DNA of 64,000 bases, taken from the NCBI GenBank assembly GCA_934090935.1, contig CAKOKD010000001.1, positions 62,001-126,000 on the forward strand. Direction: 5' to 3'. The stretch comes from an uncultured Bacilli bacterium. Lineage in GTDB: Bacteria > Bacillota_I > Bacilli_A > RF39 > UBA660. Shown here one piece after another: positions 1 to 8,646 of this stretch (the stretch's first letter is position 1; every line of letters starts with the position of its first letter). A model generated the notes under the pieces. It was not told the DNA's origin and did not search any database. It saw only the letters and a list, made by a program, of their open reading frames with translations. The position numbers and the translations under genes are program-made.

Positions 1-1
1 A

Positions 2-1384
2 TCAACTTTAGTAACTGTAGAATCCCTTTTGAATTTAAGTGGAATAAAATACATATTTTCTAATACAGTTTCATCGTTTGTATCATTTACTCCGCTTTCG
101 ATGCTCTTAATCGTGCTTATAGGTATCGGTATTATGGATAGAAGTGGATTTTTAGATACTATGTTTTTTGTATTAACTAAAAATGTATCGAAAACAACAG
201 TTACATTTATCTTAATGTTGATATGTATTCTTGCTAGTTTAACTGGAGATCTCTGCTTTGTAACCTTGATTCCGTTATCTGCTTTACTATTTAAGTATGG
301 GAAACGTAATCCAAGTGTTGGTATAATTTCATCGTTTGCTGCTTTATCCTTAGGATTCGGAATGAATTTTATGCTATCGAGTGTTGGGTCATCTCTTGCT
401 AACTATACGGAGATGAGTGCAAATGTGATATCCAGTGGTTATAATGTTTCAACTTTTGCCTTTTTATTTATAATGATTGTTGCCATATTTGTTGGTGCTT
501 CACTTCTTACATATGTTACTGAAAAGATAATTGCACCAAGAGTAGGAAAATGTGAGATTGAAGAGGAAATTGTTGAACCAAAAGAAAAGCTTACTCGAAG
601 AGAGAAAAGGGGTTTGCTTTTAGCCTTATTTGGAGCAACGATTTATTTGATTATATTTATATATAATATTATTCCAAATGTACCTTTAGGTGGAAATCTT
701 TTAGATTATTCACAAAATAGATATATTGACAAACTATTTGGATATGATTCTTTCTTCAACAGTGGTTTTGTATTTGTAATAACGATTCTTTTCTTTATAG
801 TTGGGTTATTATATGGACTTGGAACAAAATCAATCAATAATCATCGTGATATATGTGACTTCCTTTCACATTCTCTTGATGGAATCGGAAAAATAATTGT
901 TTTGATATTCTGTGCTAGTATGTTTATTAGTCTACTTAAGTATACTAATATTGGATCTCTTCTAACTGCAGGTCTTGCAAAGATGTTAAGCAACACAAGT
1001 TTCAGTGGTGTTCCGCTTATTTTACTAGTATTTATAGTAAGTATGATTTCAACGATTCTTCTTCCATCTTTTGTAAATCGTTGGACAATTCTTTCAGGAA
1101 CTGTTGTACCAATGATGATGACTGCTGGATTCTCACCAGAGTTTGCTCAACTAATTTTTACTGTTTCTTCTAGTATAGTGTATCCACTTACACCTGCTAT
1201 GGCATATTTTGTTATATATGTGTCATTTATGGAGAAGTATGAAAAAGATGGAACAGGTCTTTTAAAATCAATTAAATATATTGTTCCATATTCACTTGTT
1301 ATTCTAGCAATGTGGATAGTGCTTATTCTTATGTGGTATTTTATATCTTTACCACTTGGAATATCAACATGGACTATTTTATAG
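2..1384 (+). CDS. abgT: AbgT-family transporter, 5' end outside window
   Basis: Integral membrane transporter of the AbgT family (p-aminobenzoyl-glutamate or related aryl-amino-acid uptake/export). The frame is open to the first base of the window, so the N-terminus is missing; the TTG at 29 is probably not the real start. About ten hydrophobic segments are visible. The early LIGIGIMDRSGF stretch and the late ILLPSFVNRWTILSGTVVPMM stretch, followed by SSSIVYPLTPAMAYF, match the pattern of this family. About 460 residues are present against roughly 500 in family members, so some 40-50 are lost. It ends in TAG, and a promoter-like TATGTTATAAT follows before the next gene. Substrate cannot be told from sequence. 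Confidence 0.8.
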   Translation, partial: STLVTVESLLNLSGIKYIFSNTVSSFVSFTPLSMLLIVLIGIGIMDRSGFLDTMFFVLTKNVSKTTVTFILMLICILASLTGDLCFVTLIPLSALLFKYGKRNPSVGIISSFAALSLGFGMNFMLSSVGSSLANYTEMSANVISSGYNVSTFAFLFIMIVAIFVGASLLTYVTEKIIAPRVGKCEIEEEIVEPKEKLTRREKRGLLLALFGATIYLIIFIYNIIPNVPLGGNLLDYSQNRYIDKLFGYDSFFNSGFVFVITILFFIVGLLYGLGTKSINNHRDICDFLSHSLDGIGKIIVLIFCASMFISLLKYTNIGSLLTAGLAKMLSNTSFSGVPLILLVFIVSMISTILLPSFVNRWTILSGTVVPMMMTAGFSPEFAQLIFTVSSSIVYPLTPAMAYFVIYVSFMEKYEKDGTGLLKSIKYIVPYSLVILAMWIVLILMWYFISLPLGISTWTIL

Positions 1385-1450
1385 AATTGTAAAAAAAAAT
1401 AATACAAATAATGTATATTATGTTATAATTTATTAAGGAGGATTATGGTA

Positions 1451-2152
1451 ATGAAAAAGTTTTTAAAAGTTTTTATGATTATGGTTTTAGTTGCATTTCC
1501 TTTTGTAACAGTAAATGCAAAAACAACAAAAAAAGCAGAAAAGGAACCAATTAATTTCTATATATTTTATGGTTCAAGTTGTGGATTTTGTCAAAAACTA
1601 CATAACTATACTGCAACATTAGAAAAGGATAAAACAATAAATTCTAAATTCCGTATAGTTGACTACGAAGTTTGGGGCGATAAAGATAACAATGCTTTGA
1701 TGACTAAAGTTGGATCATATTTCAATTTTGATGTAGATGGCGTTCCTTTCTATGTTATCGGTGATCAATATTTTACAGGTTTTTCAGAAGAAACTAGTCC
1801 TGAAAAGATTGTAAACGCAATCAATGAGGAATATGCTGATAGTAATTATGTTGATGTAGTTGCTGGAATTCAAAATGGAACAATTCAAGTTGATGAAAGT
1901 AAAACTTTATCAAATGAAAAAGAAGCAAGCAAAAAGAATGATGTTGTTGGTTATATCATTTTAGGTATTACTGCTGCAATCGTTATCGCAATTCTATTTG
2001 GTAGAAGTTCAACAAATGTTTCAACTGAAGTAAGTGAAATTGAAGTTCAAGATACTAAAACAGAAGAAAAGAAAGAAACAGAAGAAAAAAAAGATGTAAA
2101 AGCAAAGACTACATCAAAGAAAACTAATAATAAAAAAAGTAGTAAAAAATAG
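1451..2152 (+). CDS. Membrane-anchored thioredoxin-like protein with CxxC
   Basis: Predicted extracytoplasmic thiol-disulfide protein of 233 residues. A signal-like hydrophobic N-terminus (MKKFLKVFMIMVLVAFPF) is followed by a thioredoxin-fold region with the active-site motif CGFC near residues 40-45, then a single membrane segment (VVGYIILGITAAIVIAILF) near 160-180 and a Lys/Glu-rich tail. The AAGGAGG site at 1435-1441 fits the ATG at 1451 better than the ATG at 1445. A second CxxC membrane protein lies at 28870, so this genome carries more than one surface thiol system. The exact partner is unknown. Confidence 0.75.
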   Translation: MKKFLKVFMIMVLVAFPFVTVNAKTTKKAEKEPINFYIFYGSSCGFCQKLHNYTATLEKDKTINSKFRIVDYEVWGDKDNNALMTKVGSYFNFDVDGVPFYVIGDQYFTGFSEETSPEKIVNAINEEYADSNYVDVVAGIQNGTIQVDESKTLSNEKEASKKNDVVGYIILGITAAIVIAILFGRSSTNVSTEVSEIEVQDTKTEEKKETEEKKDVKAKTTSKKTNNKKSSKK

Positions 2153-2180
2153 ATTTGGGTATTCCTAAATCTTTTTTTTT
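2151..2180 (+). terminator. Intrinsic terminator after thioredoxin-like gene
   Basis: A 9-bp stem (AGATTTGGG/CCTAAATCT with one G-U pair) closes a 4-nt loop and is followed by a run of eight or more T. Confidence 0.8.
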
Positions 2181-2233
2181 GAATAAATATATATTATAAT
2201 GAAATTGCTAAACTTTTGGAGGTGATATTATTT

Positions 2234-2323
2234 ATGGAAAATGGACCGCGACGAAAATATATGAAAAATAATATCAAATTTGGAGGTTTAAATGAAAGAG
2301 AAAATAAAAGATTTAATAAATGA
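2234..2323 (+). CDS. Possible leader ORF overlapping the mgtE start
   Basis: A 29-codon ORF begins with MENGPRRKYMKNN and has a strong ribosome site (GGAGGTGAT, 2218-2226) about 7 nt before its ATG. It runs in a different frame across the mgtE ribosome site and ATG (2292) and stops at TGA inside mgtE. This could couple or attenuate mgtE translation, as leader peptides do for some magnesium transporters. I do not recognise the peptide, and the regulatory role is inference. Confidence 0.45.
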   Translation: MENGPRRKYMKNNIKFGGLNERENKRFNK

Positions 2324-3626
2324 TAAAAATATAAATGAATTGAAGAAACTTGTTGATGAAGTAAATGCTAATGATTTAGCAGAAGTTTTAAGTGATCTTT
2401 CTAATTCAGATTTAGCTAAGGTTTTTAGACTTATTCCAAAGGATAAAGCTGTTGAGGTTTTTTCTGAGTTTGATGTAGTTGTTGCAACTAATCTTTTAAG
2501 AGAATTAAGTGAAAAGGAAACAGTTTCTTTAATAGATGAGATGTTTGCAGATGATGCAACCGATGTTCTTGAAGAGATGCCTGCGAATATTGTTGATAAG
2601 ATTTTAAAAAATTGCAGTGCTGATACTAGAATAGATATCAATAAACTTTTAAGATATGAAGAAGATACAGCTGGATCGATAATGACTGTGGAATATGTTG
2701 AATTTAAAGGTGAAACTTTAGTTGGAGATGCGATTCTAAAGTTAGAAAATGAGATTAGCTACTATGAAACTATTAATACATGTTATGTTGTAGATCATAA
2801 AAGAAAGCTCTATGGAAGCATTGAGGCAACAGATTTACTTTTTGCAAAAGAAACTGATAAGATAAAAGATGTATGTAAAAAGAATTTAATATATGTTTCA
2901 ACTTCCACTGATCAAGAAGAGGTTGCAAATATGTTCCATAAATACAATTTGACAGTTATGCCAGTAGTTGACTCTGAAAATAGACTTGTTGGTATTATCA
3001 CGATTGATGATGTTCTTGATGTATTTGAAAGTGAAGCAACTGAGGATATAAAAAAGATGGCGGCCATTATACCGGTTGATAAACCTTATGATAAAACTGG
3101 AGTATTTGAAACATATAAAGCTAGAATTCCTTGGCTTTTGCTTTTGATGATATCAGCTACTTTTACTGGAAAAATCATCGAAAATTTTGAATCAGCATTA
3201 GCAAGTGTAACTATTTTAACTGCCTTTATTCCAATGATTATGGATACTGGAGGAAATGCTGGTGGGCAAGCAAGTGTAAGTATTATTCGTGCGCTTTCTT
3301 TAAATGACATTGAATTTAAGGATATATTTAAGGTTATTTTTAAAGAGTTTAGAGTATCTATTTTATGTGCATTAACTTTAGCTATTTGTAACTTTGTTAA
3401 GCTTTTAGTTGTTGATGCTGTAAGTGTAAATATTGCTTTTTGTGTTTGTTTAACTTTGGTAGCAACGGTTGTGCTTGCTAAATTTATTGGATGCACTTTA
3501 CCGATGTTTGCTAAAAAATTTGGATTTGATCCGGCTGTTATGGCAAGTCCTTTTATAACAACTATTGTTGATGCATGCTCTTTAATAATATATTTTAATA
3601 TAGCAACTATTTTGCTTGGAATTTAA
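2292..3626 (+). CDS. mgtE: Magnesium transporter MgtE
   Basis: Mg2+ channel/transporter of the MgtE (SLC41-like) family, 444 residues, a normal length. An N-terminal helical MgtE_N superhelix (about residues 1-125) contains the repeated L..L....E...L pattern. Two CBS domains follow (about 130-250) and then five membrane segments. The signature PMIMDTGGNAGGQAS in the first membrane part forms the ion pore region in the family. In known MgtE proteins the cytosolic N and CBS domains gate the pore by sensing intracellular Mg2+. TTGGAGG lies directly before the ATG, and the upstream 29-codon ORF overlaps the start. Confidence 0.95.
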   Translation: MKEKIKDLINDKNINELKKLVDEVNANDLAEVLSDLSNSDLAKVFRLIPKDKAVEVFSEFDVVVATNLLRELSEKETVSLIDEMFADDATDVLEEMPANIVDKILKNCSADTRIDINKLLRYEEDTAGSIMTVEYVEFKGETLVGDAILKLENEISYYETINTCYVVDHKRKLYGSIEATDLLFAKETDKIKDVCKKNLIYVSTSTDQEEVANMFHKYNLTVMPVVDSENRLVGIITIDDVLDVFESEATEDIKKMAAIIPVDKPYDKTGVFETYKARIPWLLLLMISATFTGKIIENFESALASVTILTAFIPMIMDTGGNAGGQASVSIIRALSLNDIEFKDIFKVIFKEFRVSILCALTLAICNFVKLLVVDAVSVNIAFCVCLTLVATVVLAKFIGCTLPMFAKKFGFDPAVMASPFITTIVDACSLIIYFNIATILLGI

Positions 3627-3648
3627 GTAGTAAATTTACTACTTTTTT
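3625..3648 (+). terminator. Intrinsic terminator after mgtE
   Basis: A perfect 20-nt palindrome (AAGTAGTAAATTTACTACTT) overlaps the stop codon and is followed by T residues. Confidence 0.85.
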
Positions 3649-3704
3649 AATTATTTTGTTGATAAAGTTTAAATTATATATTATATTCATTATGTGAGGT
3701 TTAT

Positions 3705-4832
3705 ATGAAAAAGATATCTTTAATTATTTCAGTAATTATTTTTATAATTTCATGCTTTATTGGTTATAATGTTATCAATAAAAAAGAGGAAATTCATTTT
3801 ATACCAACTATTAAAGAGATAGATGATGGCGTAAAAGACATTAAATTTAAAGTTGATACTTTTTATTTAGCAGTTGGTGAAAGTGAAAAATTAAACTATG
3901 ATATAGAAAGCTCAAAAGACGATTATAAGCTTACTTGGTCAAGTGAAAATGAGGATATAGTAAGTATTAATGATGGAAAAATTACTGGAGTTAGTTTAGG
4001 TACTGCTGTTGTCACTTTAAAAAGTGAAAGTGGAAAAAAGGCTGAAGTAAGTGTTACCGTAACGGATTTGATTAGAAAACCGGAGCTTGATGATAAGAAG
4101 TCATTTTTACCATGTCATGCCTATACTGAAGAAGAAGCCCATATTATAGATGAAGCTTTGAGAACTAGAGTTTTAAATAAAGGTGAAGGAACACGTGCAG
4201 CCTTGATTGAAACCATAAGATTTATGACGTTATCCTTTAAATATAAAGTATCTTATTTTTATGAGAATGGTAGAATGCATGAATCAGGAGTAAGAAAAGC
4301 TGATGGTGAGGGAAGATATTATCATAAAGGATTATACTTAAGTGAAGATAAATTTAAAGATATAAAAGTGTCGCATAAAGGTCCAGTCATATGGGGGTGT
4401 CCATTAACTAATTTACAAGATCATAATAGGTACAAGCCAGGAGCAAAAATGCCAAACGGGTTGGATTGCTCTGGATTTGTTACTTGGTCTTTATACAATT
4501 CTGGTCTTGACGTTGGAGATATTGGAGCGGGTATAAATGATAAATATAAGGATATGAGTGATGTCGGAGAAATGCATTCTTTAACATATGAATATGCAAA
4601 CTCCGATGATTACAAAGTCGGAGATGTGATTGCTCGTTGGGGACATACTGCTTTAATCGCCGGTAAGGATTCGGAATACTTATATATTGCTGAGTCCCTT
4701 CTTAAAGGAGTTAGAATCGAGAAAGTTAGTTATAAAAATCCTAATAGCAGTTTATATAAATATTATGCTTATATCAATAAGATGGATAAAGAGTATAGTA
4801 AAAACGATGACTATACAGATATGTGGGAATAG
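3705..4832 (+). CDS. Big_2 Ig-like domain plus NlpC/P60-type cysteine hydrolase
   Basis: Secreted or membrane-tethered putative cell-wall peptidase of 375 residues. One hydrophobic N-terminal anchor (residues 3-22) is followed by a bacterial Ig-like group 2 domain (about 50-120: VGESEKLNYD...WSSENEDIVSI...GVSLGTAVVTL), a helical spacer, and a C-terminal NlpC/P60-like domain. The domain shows the nucleophile motif NGLDCSGFV and a later catalytic-type WGHTALIAG. Substrate is presumably peptidoglycan stem peptides. It has its own promoter region and a terminator right after the stop. Confidence 0.85.
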   Translation: MKKISLIISVIIFIISCFIGYNVINKKEEIHFIPTIKEIDDGVKDIKFKVDTFYLAVGESEKLNYDIESSKDDYKLTWSSENEDIVSINDGKITGVSLGTAVVTLKSESGKKAEVSVTVTDLIRKPELDDKKSFLPCHAYTEEEAHIIDEALRTRVLNKGEGTRAALIETIRFMTLSFKYKVSYFYENGRMHESGVRKADGEGRYYHKGLYLSEDKFKDIKVSHKGPVIWGCPLTNLQDHNRYKPGAKMPNGLDCSGFVTWSLYNSGLDVGDIGAGINDKYKDMSDVGEMHSLTYEYANSDDYKVGDVIARWGHTALIAGKDSEYLYIAESLLKGVRIEKVSYKNPNSSLYKYYAYINKMDKEYSKNDDYTDMWE

Positions 4833-4855
4833 ATTTATCTATTTCTTTTTTTATT
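4827..4855 (+). terminator. Intrinsic terminator after NlpC/P60 gene
   Basis: The stem AATAGA/TCTATT with a 4-nt loop is followed by a T-rich tract. Confidence 0.7.
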
Positions 4856-4861
4856 TTTATA

Positions 4862-4893
4862 TTGACAGATATACCCCCCTTATACCCTATAAC
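4862..4893 (+). promoter_or_regulatory. Promoter with CsoR-like operator of the decayed copper cluster
   Basis: TTGACA (4862-4867) and TATAAC (4888-4893) are separated by 20 bp. The spacer carries the C-tract sequence ATACCCCCCTTATACCC. C/G-tract boxes of this kind are typical operators of CsoR-type metal repressors, and the first gene fragment downstream is CsoR-like. The operator assignment is inferred from that context. Confidence 0.45.
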
Positions 4894-4908
4894 GATTTTG
4901 GTGATGTT

Positions 4909-5083
4909 ATGAAAAAAAGAGTGTAAATGTACAAGAAGCAAGCACAGAACTGATGAAGAAAAAAGGGATTTGACTAGAAGACTTAAAATAATAGCTGGTC
5001 AAATCAATGGTATTCAACAAATGATTAGTGAAGATCGATATTGTGATGACGTTTTATTTCATATACGTTTATTGGCGGTTTAG
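4909..5083 (+). pseudogene. CsoR/FrmR-family metal-sensing repressor, broken
   Basis: The remnant encodes RTDEEKRDLTRRLKIIAGQ followed by INGIQQMISEDRYCDDVL, the hallmark helix pair of CsoR-family repressors with the ligand Cys. The ATG at 4909 is out of frame; dropping one A from its poly-A run gives MKKECKC leading into the conserved part. The frame ends at a TAG (5081) before the third helix with the His/Cys ligands. The following sequence belongs to a different gene, so a deletion has joined the two. Confidence 0.75.
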
Positions 5084-5369
5084 TTGGTTTAGTTGGAAGT
5101 GTATTAAGCATAAATGATACGTATTCAGGAATTATTATTGTTATTGCTTCGGTTTTGATGTTTATAATGTCTTTAAATATGTTAGGTATAATTCATATAA
5201 AAATGTTAAATGATTTAATTTTAAAAAAAGTTCAAAAAGTCCATTTGTAATCGGTTTATTAAATGGTTTTATGACTTGTGGACCAATACAAGCGATGCAA
5301 GTTTATGCTTTATCAACTGGTTTATTTAATTCTTTAATAATATTGAAATTAAATAAGGAAGGAAGATAA
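5074..5369 (+). pseudogene. SafE/DsbD_2-type (UreH-like) membrane protein fragment
   Basis: Two frames joined by one frameshift near the poly-A at 5223-5238 encode parts of a polytopic protein. The conserved stretch LLNGFMTCGPIQAMQVYALS is typical of the sulfite-exporter/DsbD_2 domain that accompanies heavy-metal-associated domains in copper clusters. The N-terminus is lost at the fusion with the csoR fragment and the C-terminus is short. Non-functional. Confidence 0.65.
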
Positions 5370-5371
5370 AT

Positions 5372-5586
5372 ATGTTAAAAAAAATAATAAATTATAAATA
5401 ATTGTTAAAGGTATGAGTTGTTCTCATTGTGTTTCTTCAGTGAAAAGATATTTTCTTAACATTGATGGGGTTAAAGTGGATTTAAAAACCGGTAAAGTTG
5501 TGATAGAATATGTTGGAACTCTTGAAATGTCAGTTATAGAAAAATGTATAAATGATTTAGGATATACTCTTGAGGTAACTCCATGA
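5372..5586 (+). pseudogene. Heavy-metal-associated (HMA) domain protein, frameshifted
   Basis: From 5401 the frame reads IVKGMSCSHCVSSVKRYF onward to a TGA at 5584, a full HMA/CopZ-like fold with the metal motif MSCSHC. The ATG at 5372 is in another frame, so the start has been disconnected near an A-rich run. Its TGA overlaps the ATG of the next remnant (ATGA), showing the original operon coupling. Copper chaperone function is expected for the ancestor. Confidence 0.7.
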
Positions 5587-5802
5587 AAAAAAATCATATT
5601 TTCGTTTTTTGTGATATATTTAACTATGGTGATGTGTGGTTGTTCTAAAAGTAAAACTATCAATAAATAAATGGAATTAAGTAAAAATATAAAAAATGAA
5701 ATTGAGATTAATACTGAAAGTATTACTAGTGAAGCAACTTATGCAAGTTATGATGAGAGTTATAAAGATAAGTTTGAAAATTGGAAAGGTACAGTGAAAT
5801 AA
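5583..5802 (+). pseudogene. Small lipoprotein remnant of the copper cluster
   Basis: Removing one A from the poly-A after the ATG gives MKKIIFSFFVIYLTMVMCGC, a lipoprotein signal with a lipobox-type MCGC. An in-frame TAA follows after about 28 codons and the rest (to EATYASYDESYKDKFENWKG and a TAA at 5800) stays open. Both a frameshift and a nonsense change are therefore needed to explain it. Function of the intact form is unknown. Confidence 0.5.
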
Positions 5803-5803
5803 T

Positions 5804-6913
5804 ATGATATATTTAGATTATGCTGCTTCAACTCCTGTTGATGATGAAGTTTTAAATGAATTTATTCGTGTTTCTAAAGAATATTATGCGAATCCAAATT
5901 CAAATCACACACTTGGGATGAAAGCAAAAATGGTTATAGATGAAGCTACTAAGAATATTGCTAAACTTCTTAATGTTAAGGAGAATGAAATAATTTATAC
6001 AAGTGGTTCAAGTGAAAGCAACAATTTAGTTATTAAAGGTGTATGTGAAAGATATAAAAGTAGGGGAAAGCATATACTTATAAGTTCTTTAGAACATAAT
6101 TCAATTGTATCGTCTTGTACATATTTACAAGAACTTGGTTTTGAAGTTGAGATTATTCCTGTTGATAAGTATGGAATTATTAACATTGATGAATTAAAGA
6201 AAATGTTAAGAAATGATACCATCTTAGTAAGTATAACTTCTGTTGATTCTGAACTTGGAATAAGAGAACCTATTGAGGAAATCGCTTCTATTTTAAAGGA
6301 ATATCCAAATTGTTTTTTTCATACTGATGCTAGCCAAGCTATTGGTAAAGTTAATATTGATTACAGCGATGTTGATTTAATAACGATTACACCTCATAAG
6401 TTTTATGGACTTTCTGGAGTAGGTATTTTAATAAAACGTGATAATGTGTTTTTAAAACCTCAAATAAATGGGGGAAAATCTAGTACGATTTATCGAAGTG
6501 GTACACCGGATACAGCTTTGATCGCATCCGCTTCTATTGCTCTTAAAAAGGCAATGGAAAATATGGAAGAAAGACGTATTTCTGTTATAGATAAGAATAA
6601 AAAAATTGTTGAATATTTAAAAGGTAAAAAGGATGTTACAATAAACAGCAATGATAATTCAATACCTTATATTATTAATTTTAGTGTTCAAAATAGAAAA
6701 TCTAATGATCTTCAAAAACTATTTAATGATTCAGAAATATATGTTTCTACTAAAACATCTTGTTGCCCAATTGAAACACCATCTAAACTTGTATATGCGG
6801 TTACCAAAAATAAGAGTCTTGCTAGTTCTTCAATTAGAATTAGTTTAAGTCATTTGACAACGAATGTAGAAATTGATAAATTTATTGAAGTGATGAATAA
6901 TATTATCGGTTAG
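5804..6913 (+). CDS. Cysteine desulfurase (NifS/IscS-like)
   Basis: PLP-dependent enzyme that takes sulfur from cysteine as a protein persulfide for Fe-S clusters or tRNA thiolation. 369 residues, normal for the family. It begins with the usual MIYLDYAASTPVD. The PLP lysine sits in TPHKFYGLSG near residues 203-212, and HTDASQAIGK is the cofactor-binding stretch. The active-site cysteine loop is STKTSCCPIE near 320. The next gene, a PP-loop tRNA thiolase, starts 15 bp downstream, which suggests the pair supplies sulfur for tRNA 2-thiocytidine. The ribosome site is weak (AAAGGT). Confidence 0.9.
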   Translation: MIYLDYAASTPVDDEVLNEFIRVSKEYYANPNSNHTLGMKAKMVIDEATKNIAKLLNVKENEIIYTSGSSESNNLVIKGVCERYKSRGKHILISSLEHNSIVSSCTYLQELGFEVEIIPVDKYGIINIDELKKMLRNDTILVSITSVDSELGIREPIEEIASILKEYPNCFFHTDASQAIGKVNIDYSDVDLITITPHKFYGLSGVGILIKRDNVFLKPQINGGKSSTIYRSGTPDTALIASASIALKKAMENMEERRISVIDKNKKIVEYLKGKKDVTINSNDNSIPYIINFSVQNRKSNDLQKLFNDSEIYVSTKTSCCPIETPSKLVYAVTKNKSLASSSIRISLSHLTTNVEIDKFIEVMNNIIG

Positions 6914-6927
6914 AATTTAGGTGTGTT

Positions 6928-7758
6928 ATGGAGAAGTATAAAGAAATTGAAAAAAGTATTATAAAGAAATATCGTAAAGAAATATGGGCTAAATTTATTG
7001 AAGCTGTTAAGACTTATGAACTTATTCAAGATAATGATAAAATAATGGTTTGTATAAGTGGAGGAAAGGATTCCTTTTTACTTGCTAAATGTATTCAAGA
7101 ATTAAAGCGTCATGGCAAAATTAATTTTGAAGCTAGATATGTGGTAATGGATCCTGGATATAATGAGTATAATCGTAAATACATTGAGGATAATGCACGT
7201 ATTCTTAATATTCCAATTGAGATATTTGAAAGTGATATTTTTGATGTTGTATCGACAATAGATTCTAAAAGTCCTTGTTATTTATGTGCAAAAATGCGTA
7301 GAGGTTATCTATATAATAAGGCAAAGGAAATTGGATGTAATAAAATCGCTTTGGGTCATCATTTTGATGATGTTATTGAAACAACTTTACTTTCAATGTT
7401 TTATGGAGCTGAGATTAAAACTATGATGCCTAAACTTCATTCGGATAATTATGAAGGACTTGAACTTATTAGACCTCTTTATTTGGTAAAAGAGGGCGCT
7501 ATTATTTCTTGGAGAAATTATAATGAACTTACGTTTATCAACTGTGCTTGTAGATTTACTGAAGGTTGTTCTTTAATCAATGATGGTACAAGCAAAAGAA
7601 AAGAAATGAAAGAATTAATAAAAAAGATGAGACAAATTAACAGAGAAATTGATCATAATATATTTAAAAGTATGGATAATGTTAATTTAAACTGTGTTTT
7701 AGGAACTAAAAAGAATGGTGAATATAAAAGTTTCTTGGATGAATATAATGAAAAATAA
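6928..7758 (+). CDS. ttcA: TtcA-like tRNA 2-thiocytidine synthase (PP-loop ATPase)
   Basis: ATP pyrophosphatase that activates a tRNA base for sulfur insertion. 276 residues. The PP-loop SGGKDSFLL lies near residues 44-52. The CxxC pair in PCYLCAKMRRGYLY and the later cysteines in NCACRFTEGC resemble the cluster-binding cysteines of the TtcA/TtuA class, and GHHFDDVIETTLL is the second conserved motif. It follows the cysteine desulfurase closely and is probably co-transcribed. TtuA-type or another U/C thiolase specificity cannot be excluded. Confidence 0.85.
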   Translation: MEKYKEIEKSIIKKYRKEIWAKFIEAVKTYELIQDNDKIMVCISGGKDSFLLAKCIQELKRHGKINFEARYVVMDPGYNEYNRKYIEDNARILNIPIEIFESDIFDVVSTIDSKSPCYLCAKMRRGYLYNKAKEIGCNKIALGHHFDDVIETTLLSMFYGAEIKTMMPKLHSDNYEGLELIRPLYLVKEGAIISWRNYNELTFINCACRFTEGCSLINDGTSKRKEMKELIKKMRQINREIDHNIFKSMDNVNLNCVLGTKKNGEYKSFLDEYNEK

Positions 7759-7829
7759 GTAATTCTCACTTTATGTCGTGTATTATATAAAATATATTTT
7801 GTAGTATAAAGACAGAAAGGAAGAAAGTT

Positions 7830-8585
7830 ATGGATCAAGAAAAAATTGGTAAGTTTATTGCTGAAAGGCGTAAAGAGTGTAACTTAACTCAGGAAGAGTT
7901 AGCTGAAAAATTAAATGTTAATAGTAGAAGTATATCAAGATGGGAAAATGGAAAATGTATGCCGGATATGTCCATGTACAATTCAATATGTGAGGTTTTA
8001 GGAATATCAATTAATGAATTCTTATCCGGAGAAAAATTGAAAAAAGATGAATATCAGGATAAGTTTGAAAAAAATATGATAGATGTAGTTGAAACTGTGG
8101 AACTTAAAAATAAAACTATTAGGATTTTTAACTTAGTTATTTTGTTTGTTGCTGTTTTCTTAATATCGGTTATTGTATTTAATTTTTTATTAAACCATGT
8201 TTATATTAAGCAAAATTATGATAAACGTACGATGAATGTGTCTTTTGAAAATCATTCATTAAAACTTACTACACCGGTTCTTGGAAATACAAAATATGTT
8301 TATTTTGAATATGAAAATGAATGTTTAGCTTTTGTTACATATTATGAAAATCTTGGAACAATAATAAATAGAAGTGAGAAGTTTGATGAATTTACTGGTT
8401 ATGATTTAAGTGAGAACACTTATACAAATGATTTATATGTAAGTGATAGTTGTTTAAAAAAGAGAAAAAAAGTATATTATACTAAACAAAGTTTATCGAT
8501 CATAAATAAAATATATAAAAGTAACGATATAACTAAGTTGGATAAAGTAATAAATAAATCTAATTTGCTTTATGAGACTAAATAG
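7830..8585 (+). CDS. XRE-type HTH regulator with membrane anchor
   Basis: 251 residues. Residues 1-65 form a Cro/CI-type helix-turn-helix (ERRKECNLTQEELAEKLNVN...ISRWENGKCMPD). One hydrophobic segment near residues 98-120 (FNLVILFVAVFLISVIVFNFLL) tethers it, leaving an extracytoplasmic C-terminal domain that could sense envelope state. AAGGAAG precedes the ATG. It lies directly upstream of the interrupted amidase gene; regulation of that gene is possible but not shown. Confidence 0.8.
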   Translation: MDQEKIGKFIAERRKECNLTQEELAEKLNVNSRSISRWENGKCMPDMSMYNSICEVLGISINEFLSGEKLKKDEYQDKFEKNMIDVVETVELKNKTIRIFNLVILFVAVFLISVIVFNFLLNHVYIKQNYDKRTMNVSFENHSLKLTTPVLGNTKYVYFEYENECLAFVTYYENLGTIINRSEKFDEFTGYDLSENTYTNDLYVSDSCLKKRKKVYYTKQSLSIINKIYKSNDITKLDKVINKSNLLYETK

Positions 8586-8587
8586 AT

Positions 8588-8626
8588 AAAAATGAAATGT
8601 GAGTGCCATATTTCATTTTTTTTCAT
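8588..8626 (+). terminator. Intrinsic terminator after XRE regulator
   Basis: The stem AAAAATGAAAT/ATTTCATTTTT is followed by further T residues and separates the regulator from the amidase gene. Confidence 0.75.
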
Positions 8627-8646
8627 ACACTATTTTAGGTGATACT

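Noticed and set aside
4687..4926. 79-codon frame overlapping the NlpC/P60 gene end
   Set aside because: Out of frame with the real gene, crosses its terminator and the copper-cluster promoter; no ribosome site.
8599..8646. Upstream start for the amidase fragment
   Set aside because: It runs through the terminator of the preceding gene; AGGTGAT fits ATG 8647.
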